This document shows, piece by piece, positions 7,604-15,637 of a stretch of 40,254 nt of DNA. The position numbers were made by a program, and so were the translations under genes. Origin of the DNA: an uncultured Oscillibacter sp. (lineage in GTDB: Bacteria; Bacillota; Clostridia; Oscillospirales; Oscillospiraceae). The notes below the pieces were generated by a model that was not told the origin of the DNA, ran no database searches, and saw only the letters and a list, made by a program, of their open reading frames with translations. Location: assembly GCA_910576845.1 (NCBI GenBank), contig CAJTJA010000005.1:46684-86937 (forward strand), read 5' to 3'. Numbering within the stretch: position 1 is the first letter of the stretch; each line of letters starts with the position of its first letter.

Positions 7604-8254
7604 ATGAAAACAATTATCACAATTGGAAGGCAGTTCGGCAGTGGAGGCAAGGAGGTTGGCATCCGTGTAGCCAAGGAACTGGGCATTCCCTTTTATGATA
7701 AGGAGATTTTGCAGGAGGCTGCCAAAAAAAGCGGTTTGTGCGAAAAAATTTTGGAGAACTTTGATGAGCGTCCTAAAAGTCTGCTCTACTCCATTGCAAT
7801 GGATTCCTACATGTTTGCGCTTCCCGGTACTGGGGCGGGGGACTCTTTGGAACAGCAGGTATACTTAGCCACCTTCAATACCATTCGCCACCTTGCAGGA
7901 CAGGGCCCCTGCGTCATTATTGGCCGCTGTGCGGACTATGCTCTTGCGGATAATCCCAATCACCTGAGCATTTTTGTCCACGCTCCCATGGAGGACAGAA
8001 TCCGCCGGGTGGCCAAGCGGCAGAACCTGACTCCGGACAAGGCCAAAACGCTTATCAATAAAACCGACAAGCGCCGCGCTTCTTATTACGAATACTATTC
8101 CTCTCAGAGATGGGGAGCGGTGGACAGCTATGATTTCTGCCTTAACAGCAGCTATCTGGGCTTGAGTGGAACTGTGGAGCTGGTCCGCTCCCTGGTAGAG
8201 CACAGGGAACATCCGATTCCCAGTCCTACAGAGGAAGACCCTACGGAAAAATAA
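7604..8254 (+). CDS. cytidylate kinase-like P-loop protein
   Basis: A 216-residue protein of the cytidylate-kinase-like family. The P-loop is GRQFGSGGKEVG near residues 8-19, followed by a dNK-like core with VIIGRCADYAL and the basic lid RIRRVAKRQNLT. True CMP kinase (Cmk) is usually found with ribosomal protein S1 or IspH genes; this copy stands alone with its own promoter and terminator. It probably phosphorylates a nucleotide or small molecule with ATP, but the substrate is not evident. The start at 7604 follows AAAGGAGG closely, and the promoter lies directly upstream. Confidence 0.8.
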   Translation: MKTIITIGRQFGSGGKEVGIRVAKELGIPFYDKEILQEAAKKSGLCEKILENFDERPKSLLYSIAMDSYMFALPGTGAGDSLEQQVYLATFNTIRHLAGQGPCVIIGRCADYALADNPNHLSIFVHAPMEDRIRRVAKRQNLTPDKAKTLINKTDKRRASYYEYYSSQRWGAVDSYDFCLNSSYLGLSGTVELVRSLVEHREHPIPSPTEEDPTEK

Positions 8255-8258
8255 ACGG

Positions 8259-8293
8259 AGCCCGGCGGTCCGGAGTCCGCCGGGCTATATTTG
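8259..8293 (+). terminator. intrinsic terminator
   Basis: AGCCCGGCGG (8259-8268) pairs perfectly with CCGCCGGGCT (8277-8286), with a weak T-rich tail ATATTTG. It lies just after the cytidylate-kinase-like stop. Confidence 0.7.
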
Positions 8294-8389
8294 TTATATG
8301 GGTTCTGGGCGGGTAAAAATTTCTTTTTAAGGCAGCAGAAAGAATTTCCCCAATTTGTAAAGTTAGCCCTTCCCTTTCCGAGAAAAGTT

Positions 8390-8398
8390 TGATACAAT
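8390..8398 (+). promoter_or_regulatory. extended -10 promoter of the diguanylate cyclase gene
   Basis: TGaTACAAT at 8390-8398 lies 85 bp upstream of the ATG at 8483. The -35 region is weak. The transcript would have a leader of about 75 nt with no obvious structure. Confidence 0.5.
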
Positions 8399-8482
8399 AT
8401 TACTTTAGCAGGACATTTTATGGCCTAATTCCGTTTTAAAAATGGATTTGTATAACCTCAGCCATAGTGGGGGGAGTATGGT

Positions 8483-9400
8483 ATGGAGAAAATTTTGATT
8501 ATTGACGACAGCCCTGTTCAGGCAAGCTTTTTGAAATCTCTTTTGGCTCCCGATTACGAAATTGCTGTCGCTAATACCGCAGAAGCCGGGTTGGAACAGG
8601 CAAAGATTGGGGATTATTCTTTAATTCTTCTGGATGTTATCATGCCCGGTATGGATGGTTTCGAGCTGTTGAAAAAACTACAGGAGGAAGTCGTCCTCCT
8701 GCACACTCCGGTTATTTTGATTACCAGCCTCAACGATATTCAAAATGAGGAACGGGGGCTGACCCTGGGAGCAGTAGACTACATTACAAAGCCTTTTCAT
8801 CCGGCGATTGTCCGGGCCCGTGTTCATACCCATATTAAGCTCTATCAGTACAGGACCCAAATTGAGCGGGATGCCACGGTGGACCAGCTTACTGGAGTCG
8901 CCAACCGGCGGCGGTATGATACCATCAGCAGCCGGCGCTGGCAGGACGCTGTCCGGCTGGGCATACCTTTTTCTATTTGCATGTTTGATATTGATAAATT
9001 TAAGGTGTATAACGACACCTTTGGCCATCCCGCCGGGGATAAGGTTATCAAAGCGGTGGCGGAGACGGCCTCCTCCATGCTGCGGCGGAATACGGATTTT
9101 TTTGCACGCTATGGAGGAGAAGAATTTGTGGCTCTGATTCTTGGAGGTGAGGGGAAGGCTGATTTTGACCACATGAAGAAAATCCGCCAAGCAGTGGAGG
9201 CCCTCCGTATTCCCCATAATCCAGAGGTTTCCCAGTGGGTAACGGTCAGTATTGGAGGCATCACCGTCATACCGGGGCCGGAAGCCGCCTATGATACTTA
9301 TCTGAAAATGGCAGACACGATGCTCTATGATGCAAAGCGTTTTGGCCGTAACCGGGTGGTTTGGAGCAGTGAGCGAATGGAACAATGGCGAGAAAAATAG
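8483..9400 (+). CDS. response regulator with GGDEF diguanylate cyclase domain (PleD-like)
   Basis: A 305-residue cytoplasmic protein. Residues 1-125 are a receiver domain: acidic pair DD at 8-9, phospho-acceptor Asp51 in LLDVIMPGMDG, and the switch lysine in ITKPFHP. Residues about 135-298 are a GGDEF domain with an intact RYGGEEF active site and the substrate-binding FDIDKFKVYNDTFGH. The RxxD inhibitory site is present as RNTD, eight residues ahead of the GGEEF. It should therefore make cyclic di-GMP under phosphorylation control and be feedback inhibited. No sensor kinase is adjacent, so the input is unknown. A GGGGGGAG ribosome site precedes the ATG. Confidence 0.93.
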   Translation: MEKILIIDDSPVQASFLKSLLAPDYEIAVANTAEAGLEQAKIGDYSLILLDVIMPGMDGFELLKKLQEEVVLLHTPVILITSLNDIQNEERGLTLGAVDYITKPFHPAIVRARVHTHIKLYQYRTQIERDATVDQLTGVANRRRYDTISSRRWQDAVRLGIPFSICMFDIDKFKVYNDTFGHPAGDKVIKAVAETASSMLRRNTDFFARYGGEEFVALILGGEGKADFDHMKKIRQAVEALRIPHNPEVSQWVTVSIGGITVIPGPEAAYDTYLKMADTMLYDAKRFGRNRVVWSSERMEQWREK

Positions 9401-9474
9401 ACGCCTTCAGGGGCGCGGATAGGTAGAGCCAGCGCTTGGAAGGTGGAGTTCCTGTCGCTGTTTCTATAGGGGAA

Positions 9475-9502
9475 CGGAGGACCGGCTTTTGCCGGTCCTC
9501 CG
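9475..9502. terminator. bidirectional terminator between the cyclase gene and iolG
   Basis: CGGAGGACCGGC (9475-9486), a TTTT loop, and GCCGGTCCTCCG (9491-9502) form a perfect 12-bp stem between two convergent genes. ATTTTG follows on the plus side. Confidence 0.75.
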
Positions 9503-9529
9503 CCATTTTGGGGGACGTTTATACGCTGT

Positions 9530-10567
9530 TTACTTATAAAGCTCCGGCTTCTCCATGGTTTCTACCTTGAGGAACTGAGAAGTGCCCCGGGAGGCATTCA
9601 GCGCGTCGCCTGCTACACAGGCCACGTATCCATCCCAAGAGGAAGGGCCGGTAAGCTTGCCGGCGTGGACGGATTCCACCCACTTGCAGAATTCAATGTC
9701 GTACGCCTCGATGAAGCGCTCTTTCCAGTCGGTCATGATGGGCATGGACTCGGCGGGGTTCAGGGAATCCCAGCCGGCGGGACGGGAGCGGCGGACCACT
9801 GCGTAGGGATCAGGGAGCTTCACGGTGCCGTTCTCGCAGACCACCTCACACTGAATATCATAACCATAGCCGTCTGCCACCTGGACCTCCACGTCGATGA
9901 AGCAGCCCTTCTTGGTGCGCATCAGCATGACCTGGGGGTTGTCGTAGCCCTTGTCGGAGTTGGCGGACTGACGGACCTTGACGCACTGCACGTCCTCGTA
10001 CTCGTCGTCCAGCAGCCAGCGGCAGATGTCCAGCTCGTGGATGGCCACGTTGGTGACGCCGTTCTCGGTCTTGAAGCCCGGGCCCTGGGCCACGTTCCGG
10101 TGGCAGGCCTTGATGACCAGAGGCGCACCGATTTCGCCGGAGTCGATGATGCGCTTCATCTCCGCGTAGCCCCGGTCATAGTGACGCATGAAGCCCACCT
10201 GGACCAGGCGCTTCCCGATTTCCAGCTCCCGGTTGATAATTTCTTCGCAGTCCTTGGCGTTCTGGCTCAGGGGCTTCTCGCAGAAACACCACTTCTTCTC
10301 AGCCAGGGTCTTCATCACGTAATCATGATGGGTGGGGTCGATGGAGGTGATAACGACAGCCTCCACATCAGGATCCTTAATCATGCCGTCGCAGTCGTTT
10401 CCATAAGACTTGATGCCGTATTTGGCGGCGGTATCATCGGCAGCAGCGGCCACGTAATCGCTGACGGCCACGACGGTGGCGCCGGGGACGGTCTCGATGA
10501 TGCGGCGGCAGTGATCCTTGCCGATGGCGCCGCAGCCGATGATGCCGATTTTCAGAACGTTATCCAT
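9530..10567 (-). CDS. iolG: inositol 2-dehydrogenase, Gfo/Idh/MocA family
   Basis: A 345-residue NAD-dependent dehydrogenase that oxidises myo-inositol (or scyllo-inositol) to 2-keto-inositol, the first step of inositol breakdown. The N-terminal Rossmann motif is IGIIGCGAIGKDH. The Gfo/Idh catalytic lysine is in CEKPLSQ, and the catalytic HELDICRW (His with an upstream Asp partner) is present. The ATG at 10567 is preferred because AAGGAAGG lies 9 bases upstream; a TTG at 10576 touches that site. It is the last gene of the leftward iol operon and ends at a bidirectional terminator. Close paralogues act on other polyols, so the name rests partly on iolE, iolB and iolD. Confidence 0.88.
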   Translation of the reverse strand: MDNVLKIGIIGCGAIGKDHCRRIIETVPGATVVAVSDYVAAAADDTAAKYGIKSYGNDCDGMIKDPDVEAVVITSIDPTHHDYVMKTLAEKKWCFCEKPLSQNAKDCEEIINRELEIGKRLVQVGFMRHYDRGYAEMKRIIDSGEIGAPLVIKACHRNVAQGPGFKTENGVTNVAIHELDICRWLLDDEYEDVQCVKVRQSANSDKGYDNPQVMLMRTKKGCFIDVEVQVADGYGYDIQCEVVCENGTVKLPDPYAVVRRSRPAGWDSLNPAESMPIMTDWKERFIEAYDIEFCKWVESVHAGKLTGPSSWDGYVACVAGDALNASRGTSQFLKVETMEKPELYK

Positions 10568-10585
10568 GATAATCAACCTTCCTTT

Positions 10586-10798
10586 TTAGTAGTCAAAGAT
10601 AATTTTTCTACAGGTGGAACACCGGGAAACCGTGATGTATGGGGGCTGAAAGGGTACATTCGACTGCCCCAGCGCCGCATACCTGGCTTTGAAATTGAAG
10701 GGTACGCCGGTAAGGCAGGGTTCTTTGTAGAAGTGAATTCCGTGCATGCTTTGCAGCACGCCCTCCTCCATTTTCAGGCCGCAAAAGGGGCAGTCCAT
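10586..10798 (-). CDS. small zinc-ribbon protein inside the inositol operon (DUF6487-like)
   Basis: A 70-residue protein with two cysteine pairs, CPFC at the N-terminus and CSTC near the C-terminus, typical of a treble-clef or ribbon zinc site. The pattern CPFCGLKMEEG-x-LQS resembles the short DUF6487 (PF20097) family, an assignment made from memory. It starts 3 bp after the iolD stop (GTG at 10801 is a possible alternative start) and ends 18 bp before iolG, so it is translated within the operon. No role in inositol breakdown is known to me. It could be an accessory or regulatory factor. Confidence 0.7.
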   Translation of the reverse strand: MDCPFCGLKMEEGVLQSMHGIHFYKEPCLTGVPFNFKARYAALGQSNVPFQPPYITVSRCSTCRKIIFDY

Positions 10799-10801
10799 CA
10801 C

Positions 10802-12730
10802 TCAGTATTTACGGGCAGTCTTCTCGTGGGCCAGATGATCCTGATAGGCAGCGACGTTCTCGGGCCGTTCGGAAACTTCCGTGTCGCCCACGCGCCACCA
10901 GGAGCCGTAGCCGTCGGTCATGGTCTTGGGGAGGACCTTGATGTCGAAGAGAACGGGGCGGTCCTTGACGGTTTTTGCGTCCTCAAAAGCGGCTTTCAGC
11001 TCCTCCATGGTGCGGACAGTGTAGCCCTTGCAGCCGTAGCCCTCCGCCACCTTGGCATAATCGATGCTCATGAAGTCGCCAAAGAGGCCGTCCTCGCTGC
11101 GGTAGCGCAGCTCCGTGCAGAGAGTCTTGTTGCCGTGGCCCACCTGAAGGTTGTTGATGCAGCCGAAGCTGGCGTTGTCAAAAAGGCAGATGTTGATCTT
11201 TTTGTGCTCCTGCATGGCTGTTACCAGCTCGCCATGAAGCATATGGAAGCTGCCGTCGCCGCAGAAAGAGTAAACTTCCCGGTCATCGCCGATAGCCAGC
11301 TTGACGCCCAGGGCGCCGGCGACCTCATAGCCCATAGTGGAGTAACCGTACTCCATGTTGTATGTATCCTGGGCCCGGGGGCGCCACATGCGCTGCATGT
11401 CGCCGGGGAGAGAACCTGCCGCGCCGATGGCCACGTCATTGTCGTCCATCATGGCGTTGATAGCGCCCAGGACGGTGGTCTGGCAGAGGCCCGCCTTCAG
11501 GTCCTTGGCAAAGCGTTTTGCAGAATCCGCGTTGGCATCGTTGATGATGGGAGTCCAACCGGCGCTGTCCTCGAAGATTATGGCATCCAGGCGCTTGAGC
11601 TCCCCGGCCCACTTGTCCCGGGCTTTCTCGATTTCACCGGCGTAAGCGGGCTTATAGCCTTCCAGCAGCTTTTCAAGGCGGGGCAGCGCGTCCTTGGCGT
11701 CCGCCACCACAGGGATAGCCTCCATCTTCAGGCTCTGGAACTCAGAGACATTGATGTTTACAAATCTGCACGCTTCGCTCCACAGCCACTTGGAGGAGGT
11801 GGTGAAGTCGGTGTAGCGGGTGCCGACGCCGATCACCAGGTCCGCCTCTTTGGCGATATCGTTGGCGGCGGAGCAGCCGGTGACGCCTACGCCGCCCAGG
11901 TTCAGGGGGTGAGTCCACTCAATGGCGCTCTTGCCGGCCTGGGTCTCGGCGAAGGGAATGCCCAAGGTCTCGGCAAAGTGCCGGAACTCGGCGTGCGCCT
12001 CGGAGTACCGTACGCCGCCGCCGCAGATCAGCATGGGTTTTTTGGAAGCCTTGATGGCCTCGGCGGCCTCGGCCAGAGCGGCCTCGGTAGCGGGACGGCG
12101 CTCCAAACGCCAAACACGCTTCTTAAAGAAGCTCACCGGATAATCATAGGCCTCGCCCTCTACATCCTGAGGCATAGCCAGGCAAACCGCACCTGTGTTG
12201 GCAGGATCAGTGAGAGTCCGGAAGGCGGAGATGGCGGCAGACATCAGCTGCTCGGGGCGGACGATGCGGTCCCAGTAGCGGCAGACGGCTTTGAAAGCGT
12301 CATTGGTGGAGATAGAGAGGTTATTGACCTGCTCTACCTGCTGAAGTACGGGGTCCGGCTGGCGGCAGGCGTACACATCGCCGGGAAGCACCAGCACAGG
12401 GATATTGTTGGCGGTGGCAGTGCCGCAGGCGGTGACCATATTGGCGGCGCCAGGGCCCACAGAGGAGGTGACGGCAAAAATCTGCTTGCGTTTCATCTGC
12501 TTGGCAAAAGCCACTGCGGCCTGGGCCATGCCCTGTTCGTTTTTGCCCTGGTAAATCTCCAAATTCTTGGCCTCCTGGGTCAGAGCCTGACCCAGGCCGA
12601 CGACATTGCCGTGGCCGGGAATGATAAATACGCCGCGCACGAACCGGCTGACTTCACCGTCCACGTCGATATACTGATTTTCCAGGAAGCGGACCAGAGC
12701 CTGGGCCATAGTTAAGCGAATGGTGTCCAT
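10802..12730 (-). CDS. iolD: 3D-(3,5/4)-trihydroxycyclohexane-1,2-dione acylhydrolase (decyclizing)
   Basis: A 642-residue thiamine-diphosphate enzyme that opens the inositol-derived ring dione to 5-deoxy-glucuronate. It has the three-domain ThDP fold: an N-terminal pyrimidine-binding part with SSVGPGAANMVTACGTA, a central domain, and the C-terminal cofactor motif starting at GDGSFHM near residue 491 and ending NASFGCINNLQVGHG. The length is normal. AAGGAGGT precedes the ATG. It sits 18 bp downstream of iolB in the leftward operon, which supports IolD over acetolactate synthase relatives. Confidence 0.94.
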   Translation of the reverse strand: MDTIRLTMAQALVRFLENQYIDVDGEVSRFVRGVFIIPGHGNVVGLGQALTQEAKNLEIYQGKNEQGMAQAAVAFAKQMKRKQIFAVTSSVGPGAANMVTACGTATANNIPVLVLPGDVYACRQPDPVLQQVEQVNNLSISTNDAFKAVCRYWDRIVRPEQLMSAAISAFRTLTDPANTGAVCLAMPQDVEGEAYDYPVSFFKKRVWRLERRPATEAALAEAAEAIKASKKPMLICGGGVRYSEAHAEFRHFAETLGIPFAETQAGKSAIEWTHPLNLGGVGVTGCSAANDIAKEADLVIGVGTRYTDFTTSSKWLWSEACRFVNINVSEFQSLKMEAIPVVADAKDALPRLEKLLEGYKPAYAGEIEKARDKWAGELKRLDAIIFEDSAGWTPIINDANADSAKRFAKDLKAGLCQTTVLGAINAMMDDNDVAIGAAGSLPGDMQRMWRPRAQDTYNMEYGYSTMGYEVAGALGVKLAIGDDREVYSFCGDGSFHMLHGELVTAMQEHKKINICLFDNASFGCINNLQVGHGNKTLCTELRYRSEDGLFGDFMSIDYAKVAEGYGCKGYTVRTMEELKAAFEDAKTVKDRPVLFDIKVLPKTMTDGYGSWWRVGDTEVSERPENVAAYQDHLAHEKTARKY

Positions 12731-12748
12731 TGGAAAGACCTCCTTAAA

Positions 12749-13549
12749 TTATCCTTGATAAATATGCTCGTTAGCGTCGGCTTTCCAGAGCCACTCATGC
12801 TCCTTGTCGTCGATGCGGGTCTTCAGCCAGGGATCGCCCTCCAGATGGCGAATGCCCCAGGCGTAGCACATGGCATAGCCGGGAGCGGCGGTCTGGGAAT
12901 GGAAGCCGCTGGTGATGACCGCCAGGCCGTTTTGGCCTGTTTGATAAATCTCACCGTTGGCAAAGCCCGCGCCAAAGCCCTGAGGATAGTCGAAGCGGTA
13001 GAAATAGACCTCCGGCTGAGGATGGTGGTGGGGGGGATAGGAAGACCATTTGCCAGGATGATTCAGCACCTCGCCCAGGACCATGTTGGAAAAGGGAGCG
13101 TTGTCATGGTCGAAGAAGGTCTTGATCTCCCGCTCCATGCAGCCAAGCAGCTCTCCGCTGCATCCGGCATGCTGGGTCTGAACGGAATCAGGGGTGTACA
13201 TAACGGCCTTAAAGGGCGTTTTGTTGACGGTCTTTTGAATATACAGCTCACTGTGGGCGTGGGCGGTGAGAACGATCTTTTCGCCGCAGCCCGCTAAGAG
13301 GCAATATGCTTCGTGGTGGAAGCAGTCGGGCCGCTCGGCCTCGCAGACATCACCGGCCCACTCGTAGGTGACGTTGCCGGCAAAGAGGAGAATGGCGGTT
13401 TCCTTCTCCGCCTCCTCGATGGTGAAGACATCTCCCGCCTCCATTACGAGGAGGCCGACGTCCATCTGGGTACCCATATCGTCCACGGAAGTGTCGATAT
13501 AAGCGTTATAACCTTGCTTTAATTCATCGTTTTTGCTGAAGTAGGTCAT
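12749..13549 (-). CDS. iolB: 5-deoxy-glucuronate isomerase
   Basis: A 266-residue bicupin enzyme that converts 5-deoxy-glucuronate to 2-deoxy-5-keto-gluconate, the step after IolD. The metal-binding cupin motif YPPHHHPQPEVYFYRF has the expected histidines and glutamate. The ATG at 13549 (MTYFSKNDEL) is chosen because GGGAG lies 9 bases upstream; starts further upstream extend into non-conserved sequence. It precedes iolD by 18 bp. Length matches IolB. Confidence 0.92.
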   Translation of the reverse strand: MTYFSKNDELKQGYNAYIDTSVDDMGTQMDVGLLVMEAGDVFTIEEAEKETAILLFAGNVTYEWAGDVCEAERPDCFHHEAYCLLAGCGEKIVLTAHAHSELYIQKTVNKTPFKAVMYTPDSVQTQHAGCSGELLGCMEREIKTFFDHDNAPFSNMVLGEVLNHPGKWSSYPPHHHPQPEVYFYRFDYPQGFGAGFANGEIYQTGQNGLAVITSGFHSQTAAPGYAMCYAWGIRHLEGDPWLKTRIDDKEHEWLWKADANEHIYQG

Positions 13550-13633
13550 TGGAATCATCTCCCAATTGAATTTTAGCCCCCGGCCGGCAAAGGGCGGGCC
13601 CAGAGGCTCCGCCACGCGGAAAAATAAATTGAA

Positions 13634-13663
13634 ATAATGTTCGTGATAACATATGCGTCACAA
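13634..13663 (-). promoter_or_regulatory. weak internal promoter and palindrome upstream of iolB
   Basis: On the minus strand TTGTGA (13663-13658), 18 bp, then CATTAT (13639-13634) could be an internal promoter. The imperfect palindrome GTGATAACATATGCGTCAC (13643-13661), centred on CATATG, overlaps it and could be an operator. Small GC hairpins such as GGGGAC-GAA-GTCCCC near 13733 lie between iolE and this site. Confidence 0.3.
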
Positions 13664-13758
13664 AAATTCCTTGATTTTAGCCGCCGGCGGCTCTGCCGCC
13701 TTACGGATGCGGCTTCTCCCTTTCGGGGAAAGCGGGGACTTCGTCCCCACTTTAAGAC

Positions 13759-14661
13759 TTAAAGCCCCGTGTGCTCCTTGATGTATTTCCGGCCCTTCAT
13801 GGCGTACTCCAGCGGATTGGCCTTGGCGGGGTCCTGCTCAGCCTCGACCAGCAGCCAACCCTGATAGCCGGCGTCTGCCAGCACTTTAAAGACAGGATCG
13901 AAATTCACATCGCCGTCGCCGGGGACAGTAAACGCGCCGTTACGCACCGCCTGAAGGAAGCTCCAGTTGTTTTTTCTGGCCTCTTCCACCACCGGAAGAC
14001 GCATGTCCTTCAAATGCACGTGGCCCACGCGGTCCACATACTTTTTCAGCATGGTCAGGGGATCCTCGCCGGCAAAGGTAAAGTGTCCGGTGTCATAGCA
14101 CAAAAATACATAGCGCGGGTCGGTATTGGCCATCATGCGATCCGTCTCCTCGCTGGTTTGGACCACGGTGCCCATGTGGTGATGGAAGCAAAGCTTGAAT
14201 CCCCGGTCAACGGCGATCTTGCCCAGTCTATTCAGCCCGTCGCAGAAACGGTCCCATTCGGCATCATCCATCACATGCTTGTGGCCGCCGGTAAGGACAG
14301 GGGTATCCATCTGGCCCTGAATGGAGTAGCTTTGTTCGCTGACATTGATCCGGCTGGCGCCCACGGCGGTCAGAAAATCGAGGTTTGCGATAAAGTCCTT
14401 TTCCTCCTCCTCAAAGGGGCGGGTCAGGATAAAGGAGGAATACCAGCGGCTGGCAATGCGCATGCCTCTGAGGCCCAGAGCCTTTTTCAGCTCGGCGGGG
14501 TCCTTGGGATACTTATTACCGATCTCACAGCCGGTGAAGCCCGCCAGCGCCATTTCGCTGACAATCTGCTGGAAGGTGTTCTCTCCACCCAGCTCGGGCA
14601 TATCGTCGTTGCACCAGCCGATGGGGGCGATGCCCAAAGAAACAGTCTTAGAATCAAACAC
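13759..14661 (-). CDS. iolE: 2-keto-myo-inositol dehydratase
   Basis: A 300-residue TIM-barrel protein of the xylose-isomerase-like superfamily that dehydrates 2-keto-myo-inositol to the ring dione used by IolD. The start APIGWCNDDMPELGG is typical of IolE. Metal-binding regions FHHHMGTVVQT, YDTGHFTF, HVHLKDMR and LLVEAEQD are intact. The GTG at 14661 is used because AAGGAGG lies 9 bases upstream. It is the first gene of the iol operon; about 210 bp with hairpins separate it from iolB. Confidence 0.93.
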   Translation of the reverse strand: MFDSKTVSLGIAPIGWCNDDMPELGGENTFQQIVSEMALAGFTGCEIGNKYPKDPAELKKALGLRGMRIASRWYSSFILTRPFEEEEKDFIANLDFLTAVGASRINVSEQSYSIQGQMDTPVLTGGHKHVMDDAEWDRFCDGLNRLGKIAVDRGFKLCFHHHMGTVVQTSEETDRMMANTDPRYVFLCYDTGHFTFAGEDPLTMLKKYVDRVGHVHLKDMRLPVVEEARKNNWSFLQAVRNGAFTVPGDGDVNFDPVFKVLADAGYQGWLLVEAEQDPAKANPLEYAMKGRKYIKEHTGL

Positions 14662-14732
14662 GGGAAACGACCTCCTTGAATAAAATGATCTTCGGGAGTC
14701 CGGGGACCCCTGATGTTAGAAGGGGAAAACCG

Positions 14733-14753
14733 GCGGGGGCGCAGCACCCCCGC
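14733..14753 (-). other. hairpin in the leader of the iol operon
   Basis: GCGGGGG (14733-14739) pairs with CCCCCGC (14747-14753) around a 7-nt loop. On the minus-strand transcript the stem is followed by CGGTTTT, so it might act as a leaky attenuator before iolE. Confidence 0.35.
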
Positions 14754-14772
14754 AATCGTTTTCGCTATGAAC

Positions 14773-14801
14773 AAATTAGCATTTCCTTAATAAAAAATCA
14801 A
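14773..14801 (-). promoter_or_regulatory. candidate promoter of the iolE-iolB-iolD-iolG operon
   Basis: Minus-strand TTGATT (14801-14796), 17 bp, then TAATTT (14778-14773), about 110 bp before the iolE GTG. Further upstream the AACGTTTGCG sequence near 14900 is vaguely cre- or LacI-operator-like. No iolR-type regulator gene is in the window. Confidence 0.4.
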
Positions 14802-14919
14802 CGGTTTTTCTCTGCGTTTCAGAAAATTTTCCGATTTCGCCAAAGCCCTTTGACCTTTTTTTACGCTTTGACGGAAGGCGGGCATCCATTTACGCAAACG
14901 TTCACATTTGAGCTTGGCA

Positions 14920-15621
14920 TTACCAGCGGTCCACCCAGCCCACTGCGTCCCGCTCTGCTGTAAAGGGTTCCGGAAAGACGTCGGAGGCCAGCATTTCTGC
15001 CCGGATAGCGGCGGAGATATCCTGTATTGTGTCCGGGCCATAGCCGGTAAAAGCGGCTGTGTCCATCAGGATGGCTCCTGCCCTCTGCATGTCCTCCAGG
15101 TTCACTCTCTGAATTTCCTCCGTCTGGGAAGAACAGCAGTCCGTCAGTATGACGGTGTTGTACTCTAGGGAAATGGCATCATAGCAGGAGGTTCGGATGC
15201 AGTTGGGCGTTGTTGTTCCTGCCAGAATTACCGTCCTCACGTCAAGCCGCCGGAGAATCAAATCCAATTCCGTCTGAAAAAAGGCGCTCCATCGGGGCTT
15301 GATGATGGTGTAATCCCCCGGCTGAGGACGAAGGCTCTCTGGGGCCTGGGCACTGTTAGGCCCTTGTGAGGCAGGGGTGCAGGCATGGCCGCCGGCTTTC
15401 CAGGCGGCGTAGCGGGTCAGTTCCACGTCGCTGCCGTCGGCGCGGTAGATGCGTTTGACAAAGAAAACCGGAATACCTTTGCTCCGGGCCATGTCCAAAG
15501 CACGGGTGCAGGCGGGAATTGTGGCTTGGGCGCCCCGGATGCAGTGTCCTCCCCGGTGGTCAACAAAGCCGTTTTCCATGTCAATAAGGATCAAGGCGGA
15601 ACGGGTGGGATTGGGTTTCAC
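14920..15621 (-). CDS. isochorismatase-like cysteine hydrolase
   Basis: A 233-residue hydrolase with the cysteine-hydrolase triad: Asp14 in LILIDMENGF, Lys108 in IIKPRWSAFF and Cys141 in GTTTPNCIRT. Family members include nicotinamidase, isochorismatase and N-carbamoyl amidases; the substrate is not evident here. The GTG at 15621 is chosen because AAGGAG lies 8-9 bases upstream, and a farther start would overlap the upstream ribosome site. It is the last gene of the desulfurase-MATE-methyltransferase unit, 16 bp after the methyltransferase stop. Confidence 0.82.
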   Translation of the reverse strand: MKPNPTRSALILIDMENGFVDHRGGHCIRGAQATIPACTRALDMARSKGIPVFFVKRIYRADGSDVELTRYAAWKAGGHACTPASQGPNSAQAPESLRPQPGDYTIIKPRWSAFFQTELDLILRRLDVRTVILAGTTTPNCIRTSCYDAISLEYNTVILTDCCSSQTEEIQRVNLEDMQRAGAILMDTAAFTGYGPDTIQDISAAIRAEMLASDVFPEPFTAERDAVGWVDRW

Positions 15622-15637
15622 GGCAAACACTCCTTTT

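Noticed and set aside
9665..12715. A 3-kb open frame on the plus strand across iolG and iolD
   Set aside because: It lies exactly antisense to strongly recognised genes, has no ribosome site and arises from the lack of antisense stops in GC-rich codon usage.
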